In this document: piece after piece, positions 1 to 6,528 of the stretch
Position numbering within the stretch: position 1 is the stretch's first letter
Layout: every line of letters begins with the position of its first letter
Translations under genes and position numbers: made by a program
DNA from: CAYVUI01 sp964454745
Lineage (GTDB): Bacteria; Planctomycetota; Phycisphaerae; Sedimentisphaerales; Anaerohalosphaeraceae
Assembly (NCBI GenBank): GCA_964454745.1
Contig: CAYVUI010000046.1
Coordinates: 1-31,450, forward strand
Reading direction: 5' to 3'
DNA length: 31,450 nucleotides
The notes under the pieces: generated by a model
What the model saw: the letters and a program-made list of their open reading frames with translations, nothing else
Databases searched by the model: none
Told to the model about the DNA's origin: nothing

Positions 1-30
1 GCCGCCTGAGAAACTCAGTAAAATAGAAAT

Positions 31-53
31 TAGGGCTTATTCAGCAAGCCCTA
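31..53. terminator. 8-bp stem-loop, possible terminator
   Basis: An inverted repeat (TAGGGCTT at 31-38, AAGCCCTA at 46-53) encloses a 7-nt loop. Read on the minus strand the stem is followed by a T-rich run (ATTTCTATTTTA), so it could be a second terminator for the minus-strand genes that end at 187. Read on the plus strand there is no good T-run. The hairpin is plain in the sequence; its function is inferred. Confidence 0.35.
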
Positions 54-111
54 TTATAGTCCAAAGCGGGCGAAAAACGTTACCGGGAAGGTTGAAAAAT
101 GCAGTTTTATG

Positions 112-141
112 GTAAAAAAGTCGGATACTGGGCTGGTATCC
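112..141 (-). terminator. Rho-independent terminator of the minus-strand 723-187 gene
   Basis: On the minus strand a 6-bp stem (arms at 136-141 and 123-128, 7-nt loop) is followed after three bases by six T residues (119 down to 114). It lies about 46 nt beyond the stop codon of the minus-strand gene ending at 187. A further small inverted repeat (162-168 with 171-177) lies between stop and terminator. Confidence 0.6.
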
Positions 142-186
142 CCATACATTCGGTATAATCGACAGGAATTTTCCTGTTTTCCGGGC

Positions 187-723
187 TTAGCGTCCTCGGC
201 CTCCGGGTCCGGGCATTTCAATGCCGCGTTCGTTCATGCGTTTTTGCATATCTTCACGAAAGGCCATGAGTTTGCCGCGTGTTTCGGCGGGGATGCTTTC
301 GCTTCGGGTACGCATTTGCTCGGGATCCGGGCTCCGATGCCTTCTTTCACCTTCCCGGCGTTCTGGTCGGGGTCGGTCCTTCATTTCGCCCATTCGGTCG
401 AGCATTTCATCGATTCGCTCGTCAAGGTAGCGTGTTTTTTCGTTTTCAGGCAGTTCATGGTACTCGTTGGCAACCTGGGTAAACCTTTGCATCATTGCCT
501 CACGCATGAATTGTCGACGCTGCTGGTCGTCCATGTTAGCAAATTCGTCGGAATCGCGGAAATCCCGCAGTTCGTCGCGGCTCATTTTCTTTGGGTCGGG
601 GCTGCGGTTGGTGAACATCCAGATGCCCGCTGAGGTCAGGCCGATTACGGATACAACACATCCGAGGATGAGCCAGGTTTTCGTGGTTTTATCCATGCCT
701 TTCGTTTTCGTTTTCGGATTCAT
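187..723 (-). CDS. hypothetical membrane-anchored, charged helical protein
   Basis: A protein of about 178 residues that I do not recognise. One transmembrane segment (about residues 13-37) follows a short lysine-rich N-terminus. The rest is hydrophilic, rich in Arg, Glu, Met and Asp, and looks helical (segments such as DDQQRRQFMREAMMQRF); the C-terminus is rich in Gly, Pro and Arg. The charge pattern suggests the N-terminus stays in the cytoplasm and the helical part faces the periplasm. An upstream ATG at 741 is in frame, but its first codons contain AAGAGG, which sits correctly as the ribosome binding site for the ATG at 723, so 723 is preferred. It lies directly downstream of the prepilin-like gene (stop at 754) and is probably cotranscribed, but nothing visible links the functions. 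Met-rich helices recall Spy/CpxP-type periplasmic proteins; that is only a resemblance. Confidence 0.7.
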   Translation of the reverse strand: MNPKTKTKGMDKTTKTWLILGCVVSVIGLTSAGIWMFTNRSPDPKKMSRDELRDFRDSDEFANMDDQQRRQFMREAMMQRFTQVANEYHELPENEKTRYLDERIDEMLDRMGEMKDRPRPERREGERRHRSPDPEQMRTRSESIPAETRGKLMAFREDMQKRMNERGIEMPGPGGRGR

Positions 724-753
724 TTTCAGCCTCTTTCTCATGGTTTCTTTGTT

Positions 754-1281
754 TTATCCATCTTCACGGTTTCCGACGTGGCCGTCGGCATATAAATAAT
801 TAAAAGCACCCAGATTGCCCCTTTTGCCGTGGAAGGGGTCAAAATCCCAGAGGATATGTACCTGGTAATCCCTGAATCCGCGGGTCAGTATGGTTTTGTC
901 TACATTTTTTCCGCCGAGAATATGTGCAAACGCGTAGCTGGTTCCGTTGGCTTCATAGAATTTATCGCCGGGGTCGCCGGGGCAGAGGAAGATTTCCGGG
1001 CTGGAGACGTAGTCTTGCATGAAGAGATTGATCCCGGGTCGGTTTTTTGTATCGAGGCTGGGCATGTAGGCGGCGGGGGGCATGATATTTCGGTGGTCGT
1101 CGAGGTACATTTTCATACCGATTCCACAGGAACGCAGGTTGGACCTACAGACGGTCCGCTGGGCCGAGCGTTTGGCCCCGGAGATCACCGGCAGCGAAAT
1201 GGACATCAGCAGCGATATAATGCCGATGACCACGAGCAGCTCGATCAGTGTGAATGCTTTTTTCGCATTTTGCAGATGCAT
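754..1281 (-). CDS. type II secretion/type IV pilus prepilin-like protein
   Basis: A 175-residue protein with a typical class III signal: a short basic leader, then KKAFTLIELLVVIGIISLLM, where a prepilin peptidase would cut before Phe and the following hydrophobic helix forms the pilin spine. Ala instead of Gly precedes the Phe, which is tolerated in pseudopilins. The C-terminus (LYADGHVG) resembles the DG-containing end of the prepilin-like proteins that planctomycetes carry in many copies. It is shorter than most of that family. The two Cys residues near 61 and 100 could form a disulfide. A GGAG motif 8 nt before the ATG at 1281 supports the start. No secretion-machinery genes are nearby, so it is probably one of many scattered paralogues with an unknown individual role. 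Confidence 0.85.
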   Translation of the reverse strand: MHLQNAKKAFTLIELLVVIGIISLLMSISLPVISGAKRSAQRTVCRSNLRSCGIGMKMYLDDHRNIMPPAAYMPSLDTKNRPGINLFMQDYVSSPEIFLCPGDPGDKFYEANGTSYAFAHILGGKNVDKTILTRGFRDYQVHILWDFDPFHGKRGNLGAFNYLYADGHVGNREDG

Positions 1282-1301
1282 TGCATACGCTCCGTACCCG
1301 G

Positions 1302-1323
1302 GCTTCTGATTAAGAAGCTTCTG
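1302..1323. repeat. direct/inverted repeat upstream of the prepilin-like gene
   Basis: GCTTCTG occurs twice (1302-1308 and 1317-1323), and the second copy is part of a perfect 10-bp palindrome AGAAGCTTCT (1313-1322). It lies just upstream of the minus-strand prepilin-like gene and within the 1282-1498 divergent region, so it could be a regulator site. This is suggestive only. Confidence 0.3.
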
Positions 1324-1412
1324 CGGTCTGTGTTTATATTTGTTTTACAGGTTAAACGCCCGGGGACCGGGATATATTTCAGGATTTTAAAAAAAGAGGC
1401 GGCATTATCCGC

Positions 1413-1440
1413 TTGAAAATCGGGAAAATCATATTAAAAT
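1413..1440 (+). promoter_or_regulatory. sigma70-type promoter of the mur operon
   Basis: A -35 box TTGAAA (1413-1418) is separated by 16 nt from a -10 box TAAAAT (1435-1440), each matching five of six consensus bases. The predicted transcript start, about 1447, lies some 50 nt before the murC start. This is the only good promoter seen upstream of the four-gene cluster. Confidence 0.55.
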
Positions 1441-1498
1441 GGGGAAGTTGTGACAAAATGGACGTTGAGAACTACTTCTTACGCTAAGGACGGTGTCG

Positions 1499-2980
1499 AT
1501 GAGGCAAATCCTGCATCAGTCGCGCCCCATCCGCAGAAAAGCGACCGGGGACATCGCAATGGTTAAATCAAAGCCCAGTTCACTGCCGAAGACACGCCAC
1601 TGGCATTTTATCGGAGCCGGCGGCATCGGTATGAGCGGGCTGGCGAAGGTGCTTTTGGACCGTTCGGACCTGGTAACCGGTTCGGATGCCCAGGGCAGTG
1701 AGATTGTACGGAATTTAAATGACCGCGGTGCGAAGATTCTTATTGGTCACGGGGACGGGAATCTGCCGGAAGGCGCCGGGGCGGTAGTCATTTCGGCGGC
1801 GATTAAGGAAGACAACCCGGAGCTTCGCGAGGCGCGGGGCCGGAATTTACCGGTCTTAAAGTACGCCCAGATGCTCGGTGCACTGATGGACCAGTTCCAG
1901 GGGATCGCGGTTTGCGGGACGCACGGCAAGAGCACGACCTCGGGCTGGCTTAGTTTTTTGATGAGCCGGGCGGGGCTGGAGCCGAATTTTATTGTCGGGG
2001 CGGAGGTCACACAGCTTGGCGATTCGAGCGGTTCGGGCAAGGGCGACTTTCTCATTGCCGAGGCATGTGAATATGACCGCAGCTTTTTGAATTTGTCTCC
2101 GCAGATCGCCCTGATGCTCAATATCGAGCAGGATCACCTTGATTATTACCGTGACGAGGACGATATTGTCGACGCATTTTTATGTTTTGCCTCGAAGATT
2201 CGGCCCGGCGGCAAGCTGATCGCCAACGGGGATGATTCCAATGTTCGCAAGGTTTTGAGCCGGCTGCCGGGATCGGTGGAGTCTCTGACTTTCGGGCTGG
2301 ACCCGTCGAGCGATTTTTATGCGCAAAATGTTTCTGTGACGGACGGCCTGCACGAGTTTGATGTTTATAACGGACAGGAGTTCTTAGGTCGTGTCCGCAA
2401 TCCGCTGCCGGGCAGGCACAATGTACTCAATGCCCTTGCGGTGGTTGCGACGGCAACGGTAGTTGGTGTACCGGCAAGGCAGACGGTTTCGATCCTGGGC
2501 GAATTTATCGGGATCGACCGCCGCATGATGCTCAAGGACATCATCGATAATATCACGATTATGGATGATTATGCGCATCATCCCACGGAGATAAGAGCGT
2601 GCTTGGAAGCGATCCGTGAGCGTTTTGATCCCCGGCGGCTGTGGTGTATTTTTCAGCCGCACCAGTACAGCCGGACGCGGTTTCTGCTTGAGGATTTCGC
2701 GACGAGTTTCCAGTTGGCGGATATTACGATTATCCCGGAGATTTATTTTGTGCGGGATACGGAGCAGTCGAAAAAGACGGTCAATGCCGAGATCCTGGCC
2801 CGGCGGATCAATGAACAGGATTCGAAGGCGCTTTGCATTAACGAATTTTCGCATATTATTACCCATTTAATACAAAATGTTGAACCCGGTGACCTCGTCA
2901 TTACGATGGGGGCCGGCGATATCTGGAAGGTAGCCGATGGATATATTCAATGGCTTAGAGAACATCACCAAAACCTCTGA
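1499..2980 (+). CDS. murC: UDP-N-acetylmuramate--L-alanine ligase
   Basis: The cytoplasmic Mur ligase that adds L-alanine to UDP-MurNAc, the first step of the stem peptide, using ATP. Domains in order: an N-terminal UDP-binding fold with GAGGIGMSGL (about residues 39-48), the central ATPase domain with P-loop GTHGKSTT (about 140-147), and the C-terminal domain with DDYAHHPTEI and FQPHQYSRT. The end (VITMGAGDIWKVA) is typical of MurC. Length about 493 residues is slightly long because of an N-terminal extension. The ATG at 1499 has AAGGA 8 nt upstream and is used here. A GTG two codons earlier is less likely. An internal ATG at 1559 with GGGGA 7 nt upstream would give a more standard N-terminus and is a real alternative. 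First gene of the murC-murB-ddl-ftsQ operon; its end overlaps murB by 44 nt, suggesting coupled translation. Confidence 0.95.
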   Translation: MRQILHQSRPIRRKATGDIAMVKSKPSSLPKTRHWHFIGAGGIGMSGLAKVLLDRSDLVTGSDAQGSEIVRNLNDRGAKILIGHGDGNLPEGAGAVVISAAIKEDNPELREARGRNLPVLKYAQMLGALMDQFQGIAVCGTHGKSTTSGWLSFLMSRAGLEPNFIVGAEVTQLGDSSGSGKGDFLIAEACEYDRSFLNLSPQIALMLNIEQDHLDYYRDEDDIVDAFLCFASKIRPGGKLIANGDDSNVRKVLSRLPGSVESLTFGLDPSSDFYAQNVSVTDGLHEFDVYNGQEFLGRVRNPLPGRHNVLNALAVVATATVVGVPARQTVSILGEFIGIDRRMMLKDIIDNITIMDDYAHHPTEIRACLEAIRERFDPRRLWCIFQPHQYSRTRFLLEDFATSFQLADITIIPEIYFVRDTEQSKKTVNAEILARRINEQDSKALCINEFSHIITHLIQNVEPGDLVITMGAGDIWKVADGYIQWLREHHQNL

Positions 2981-3821
2981 ACCGCTGGCGCCTTATACGT
3001 GGTATGCTATCGGCGGTCCGGCGGAGTATTTTGTTACGCCGGAAAATCCCGAGCAGCTTGGCGAGGTAATTCGCCGCTGCCAGGACAATGGGCTGGATAT
3101 TCATATTCTTGGGTTCGGCTCGAACCTGCTGATCGAGGATGCAGGGGTCAAAGGCGCGGTGATCAAGCTCGACGGCGAGCAGTTTACGAACGTGGAATTC
3201 GCCGAGCAGCAAGGGCAGGTGACCGCGTGGGCGGGTGCGAACCTGAGCAAGCTGGTGCTGGACTGTGTGCGGCGGGGGCTAAGCGGACTCGAGCCGTTGA
3301 CGGGGATTCCCGGTTCGGTCGGCGGGGCGGTGAAGATGAATGCGGGCGGCAATTTCGGAGATATCGGCGCGGTGATCGAGTCGGTAACGCTGATGGATAA
3401 CGAGGGCCGGGTTTACGAGAAGGTTAAACCGGAGCTGGTGTTTGATTACCGGTCTACGAATATTACGGCACGGTGCATCCTTAATGCGAAGATGGAACTT
3501 GTTCCCAATGATCCGGACCATATGCTCAAGACCATTAAGGAGATCTGGATTTACAAGAAGAACTCTCAGCCGCTCAGCGCCCGAAACGCGGGGTGTGTGT
3601 TCAAGAACCCGCGGGGGATGAGCGCGGGGGCACTGATTGACCGTTCGGGCCTCAAGGGCCTTACCATCGGCGGGGCGCAGGTCAGTGAGAAGCACGCGAA
3701 CTTTATCGTCACCGAGGATGGGTGTACGGCGGGGGATGTCAAGCGGTTGATCGACGCAGTGCGTGAACGGGTGCAGGAAAAATTTGATATCGAACTCGAA
3801 CTGGAAATTGAGATCTGGTAA
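2937..3821 (+). CDS. murB: UDP-N-acetylenolpyruvoylglucosamine reductase
   Basis: A flavoenzyme that reduces UDP-GlcNAc-enolpyruvate to UDP-MurNAc with NADPH, supplying the MurC substrate. Visible family motifs: the FAD-binding segments YTWYAIGGPAEYFV near the N-terminus and LGFGSNLLIEDAGVKGAVI, then GLEPLTGIPGSVGGAVKMNAGG, and the C-terminal catalytic region CVFKNPRGMSAGALIDRSG, where the Ser is the expected proton donor. The closing acidic segment (LELEIEIW) supplies the expected catalytic Glu and ends abruptly after it. Length 294 residues fits the shorter (type II) MurB group. GGAAGG lies 6 nt before the ATG, which sits inside the end of murC; only 8 nt separate it from ddl. Confidence 0.95.
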   Translation: MDIFNGLENITKTSEPLAPYTWYAIGGPAEYFVTPENPEQLGEVIRRCQDNGLDIHILGFGSNLLIEDAGVKGAVIKLDGEQFTNVEFAEQQGQVTAWAGANLSKLVLDCVRRGLSGLEPLTGIPGSVGGAVKMNAGGNFGDIGAVIESVTLMDNEGRVYEKVKPELVFDYRSTNITARCILNAKMELVPNDPDHMLKTIKEIWIYKKNSQPLSARNAGCVFKNPRGMSAGALIDRSGLKGLTIGGAQVSEKHANFIVTEDGCTAGDVKRLIDAVRERVQEKFDIELELEIEIW

Positions 3822-3829
3822 ACGCCGGC

Positions 3830-4768
3830 GTGGATATCGAAGCAGCAAAAATCGCAGTGTTGATGGGCGGGCCGGGTCATGAACGGGCAGTGAGCCTCCA
3901 GAGCGGAAAGACCATCTCCGATGCGCTTAAACAGGCGGGGCTGAATGTGATTTCGTGTGATGTGACGCCGGATAAGCTCGATGTTCTCGATGATGATTCG
4001 ATTGACCTTTTCTTCCTGGCCCTGCACGGGACATTCGGCGAGGACGGGGCACTGCAGGAGATTCTTGAAGCGAAGAATCGACCGTATACCGGTGCGGACA
4101 GCCGGGCAAGCCGGATCGCGATTGACAAGGCGGCCTCGAAGGCGGCGTTTGCCTCGGCGGGGTGCCATGTGACCGGGCACGTGATCGTGGAAAAAGGGGA
4201 TGTACCGGAAGAACTGGCCGGGCAGATTGCGGAATTAGGTTCGGTATATGTAATCAAGCCGGTTTGCGAGGGATCAAGCGTGGGGATTGAGATTACAGAC
4301 GATCCTCAGTTTGCTGCGCAAATTGGTTTGGCGTGCCTGGATAAGTTTCACTCGGCGATGATCGAGCCGTTTGTATCGGGCCGGGAGATCACCGTTGGGA
4401 TCGTGGACCGCCAGCCGTTGCCTTTGATCGAGATTCAGCCGACGGAAGGATTTTACGATTACGATGCGAAGTACCTCAGCGATCAGACGGGGTATGTTCT
4501 CGATCCTGTTTCGGATCGGGCACTTGTAGAGAGAATCCAGAAGGATGCGATGGCCTGTTATGACGCGGTGGGGGCCAGGCATTTGTCGCGGGTGGATTTT
4601 ATCCTGGACGAAGAGAATACGCCGTGGGTGCTGGAGATCAATACGCTGCCGGGCTTTACGAGCCATTCGCTTTTGCCGATGGCGGCCAGGCATGACGGGA
4701 TACCCATTGACCAGCTATGCCTTAGGATTGCAAAGGCGGCGCTGGATTCATTTACTGGAAAGTCATAG
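3830..4768 (+). CDS. ddl: D-alanine--D-alanine ligase
   Basis: An ATP-grasp enzyme that joins two D-alanines to make the end of the peptidoglycan stem peptide. Motifs in order: GGPGHERAVSLQSG (about residues 13-26, the family's GG-x-S-x-E-x-x-VSL region, here with Gly-His before Glu), HGTFGEDGALQ, YTGADSRASRIAIDK, VIKPVCEGSSVGI, EPFVSGREITVGI, and the metal- and substrate-binding end RVDFILDE...LEINTLPGFTSHSLLP. At 312 residues it has normal length. The start is a GTG 8 nt after the murB stop with no strong ribosome binding site, so it may depend on translational coupling. Its stop codon directly adjoins the ATG of the next gene. Confidence 0.95.
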   Translation: MDIEAAKIAVLMGGPGHERAVSLQSGKTISDALKQAGLNVISCDVTPDKLDVLDDDSIDLFFLALHGTFGEDGALQEILEAKNRPYTGADSRASRIAIDKAASKAAFASAGCHVTGHVIVEKGDVPEELAGQIAELGSVYVIKPVCEGSSVGIEITDDPQFAAQIGLACLDKFHSAMIEPFVSGREITVGIVDRQPLPLIEIQPTEGFYDYDAKYLSDQTGYVLDPVSDRALVERIQKDAMACYDAVGARHLSRVDFILDEENTPWVLEINTLPGFTSHSLLPMAARHDGIPIDQLCLRIAKAALDSFTGKS

Positions 4769-5644
4769 ATGGCGAAACGAAAAAAGACAACAAAATCGAA
4801 AAAGGGCTCCGGGTCGGCGTTTCCGTTTAAGCCGCTGGCAGTTGGGGTGTCGATCCTCGTGGTGATCGGAATTACGATCGGGGGCTTTTTCCTGCTGGAA
4901 AAATTCGTAAAGCAGAATTTAGGCGCGGACCAGAAGACCGGGCCCCTGGAGCTGTGCAATACGCCCAAGTGGGTTTCGCGGGAACTGCTGGAATTGATCG
5001 CCGAGAGTGCCGGTTCGATGGTCTTTACGCTTAATGAAAATACCGCGCAGGGACTGGCGGCCAACCTTGCCGAGCTCGAGTGGCTGTATGATGTAACAGT
5101 GCAGGTCACGCCGCGGACGGTACAGGTGTATGCCAGCTACCGCAAGCCGATTGCGAAGATCAGCCGGGGCTTGCAGACGTATTATCTCGATGAGCAGCGG
5201 GTTCTGCTTCGCCCGGTGCCGCTGGAAAATGTGATCCTGGTGGAGATTGAGGGGTATCCGGCTTCGCTTGCCTCTTCGCCGGGGGTGGTGCTCGATTCGG
5301 TCGCGGTGGAAAACGCGGTCCACATCCTGCAGGTTCTGCACAAGATGGATGAGATTTCGTGCCCGCAAAAGCCGCTGCTGCGGGAGATCAAGGCGATTGA
5401 TATCTCGAATTTCAACGGCAGGAAAGATTCATCGTCGGCCCAGATCGTGCTCAAGGCGATGGACGGCACGGGGATACTGTGGGGGGCGCCGTACGGGGAG
5501 TCGGAAAAACATCTCGAACCGTCGGAGAAAGAGAAGGTGGCGATGCTGTACGGCTTTTATAAGGATAACGGCACGTTACAGGGATTGGTCAAGTATATTG
5601 ACCTGACGGTGTCGCCGCATTCGATCCCAAAGCCGACGCCTTAG
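4769..5644 (+). CDS. ftsQ: FtsQ/DivIB-like cell division protein
   Basis: A 291-residue bitopic membrane protein: a basic cytoplasmic tail (about 1-20), one membrane helix (about 22-43) and a large periplasmic part. The region around LEWLYDVTVQVTPRTVQVYASYRKPIAKI followed by YYLDEQRVLL matches the FtsQ pattern, in which a POTRA-like domain leads into the beta domain. FtsQ links early and late divisome proteins (FtsB, FtsL). Identification rests on this weak pattern, topology and the ddl-ftsQ gene order, which is highly conserved in bacteria; the sequence itself is divergent. The ATG begins immediately after the ddl stop. ftsA and ftsZ, which normally follow, are absent: the next genes run in the opposite direction. 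Confidence 0.75.
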   Translation: MAKRKKTTKSKKGSGSAFPFKPLAVGVSILVVIGITIGGFFLLEKFVKQNLGADQKTGPLELCNTPKWVSRELLELIAESAGSMVFTLNENTAQGLAANLAELEWLYDVTVQVTPRTVQVYASYRKPIAKISRGLQTYYLDEQRVLLRPVPLENVILVEIEGYPASLASSPGVVLDSVAVENAVHILQVLHKMDEISCPQKPLLREIKAIDISNFNGRKDSSSAQIVLKAMDGTGILWGAPYGESEKHLEPSEKEKVAMLYGFYKDNGTLQGLVKYIDLTVSPHSIPKPTP

Positions 5645-5649
5645 GGCCG

Positions 5650-6075
5650 TCAGGTTTTGTTTTTTTCCCAGAGGCGGTTGAGTGCGGTTTTAAGGTCCAT
5701 GTATTCGTAGGGCAGGTCGTGTTCCCGGCACAGGAGTTTGAACTGTTCGACAGCCGCTTCGCTGAGCATGGATTGGTAATTGCTGTCGCCTTTGCACATG
5801 AAGATTCGACAGCCGGCAAATCGCTCCTCGTATACTGAACATTTCCCATCCACGCGATAGGGGCATACTTCCCCGTCCATAGGGACCAGCCGGGAAACAG
5901 GAATACACTGCTCAAAGTAGACCAGCTCGGGGCTGGTCAGGTACAGCCGGTGGCCGAATCGCTCAAAATCGCAGCATTTTCCGCAGGCCTGGCAGTCTGC
6001 GCCCGGTGTTTGCTGGACATAGAGCCATTCATAAATGCCTCGGACGGCCCCTGCGACGGCAGTATTATTCGTCAT
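5650..6075 (-). CDS. YkgJ-family cysteine-cluster protein (second copy)
   Basis: A protein of about 141 residues with the YkgJ-type metal-binding pattern: CQACGKCC (about residues 28-35) and, further on, CPYRVDGKCSVYEERFAGCR, the C-P...C-x-x-Y...C-R part of the family. The family (annotated as zinc- or iron-chelating) has no well-defined biochemical role. The ATG at 6075 overlaps the stop of the preceding gene by 11 nt; an ATG at 6120 would overlap by 56 nt and is less likely. No strong Shine-Dalgarno motif is visible, so coupled translation is likely. Last gene of the minus-strand ilvD operon and convergent with ftsQ, with only 5 nt between the two stop codons. Confidence 0.8.
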   Translation of the reverse strand: MTNNTAVAGAVRGIYEWLYVQQTPGADCQACGKCCDFERFGHRLYLTSPELVYFEQCIPVSRLVPMDGEVCPYRVDGKCSVYEERFAGCRIFMCKGDSNYQSMLSEAAVEQFKLLCREHDLPYEYMDLKTALNRLWEKNKT

Positions 6076-6517
6076 CTTCGTGGCGCCATTTCTTTTGTTT
6101 ACGCAGTTTTTCGATTTCAACGAAGCTGTAATGCTTTCCGCGGTTGATACCGGGACAGCGGACGGCGGCTTCGTTCCAGGTATCGGGGCTATGGAGGTTG
6201 CTGGTCCAGAACGGCCAGGTCCGGCACTGGTTAGGCCGGACGGGATAGATCTTACAGCCCCTGCCCTTGCCGTGTTTGGTCAGGAAGACGCAATCTTTGG
6301 TGGCGGCATCTTCGATGATACTGGATCGGTTGAAGAGTCGCTTTAGGTATTTTCGGCGAAATCGGCCTGGGGGCATTTCGAGAAATTTGGCGATTCGCTC
6401 CGCTTCTTCACTTGAGGTCCAGATGAATCCTTCGTCGGGGCCGGCACAGCAGTTTCCACAGCCGAGACACTCGAAATTGAGCCCTGCGACATACCACTTT
6501 ACTTTCTTGTCAGGCAA
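6065..6517 (-). CDS. YkgJ-family cysteine-cluster protein (first copy)
   Basis: A 150-residue protein with ECLGCGNCC (Cys at about 17, 20, 23, 24), then CVFLTKHGKGRGCKIYPVRP and QCRTWPFW, the standard order of YkgJ-family cysteines. It ends in a charged tail (KKWRHEDDE). The start is a TTG: an AAGGAG motif that overlaps the ilvD stop codon lies 7 nt before it, and no ATG is available in frame nearby. The tight spacing (11 nt) to ilvD argues for cotranscription and perhaps for a role tied to that Fe-S enzyme, but no function can be read from the sequence. It is similar to but clearly diverged from the following gene. Confidence 0.8.
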   Translation of the reverse strand: MPDKKVKWYVAGLNFECLGCGNCCAGPDEGFIWTSSEEAERIAKFLEMPPGRFRRKYLKRLFNRSSIIEDAATKDCVFLTKHGKGRGCKIYPVRPNQCRTWPFWTSNLHSPDTWNEAAVRCPGINRGKHYSFVEIEKLRKQKKWRHEDDE

Positions 6518-6528
6518 TCAAACGCTCC

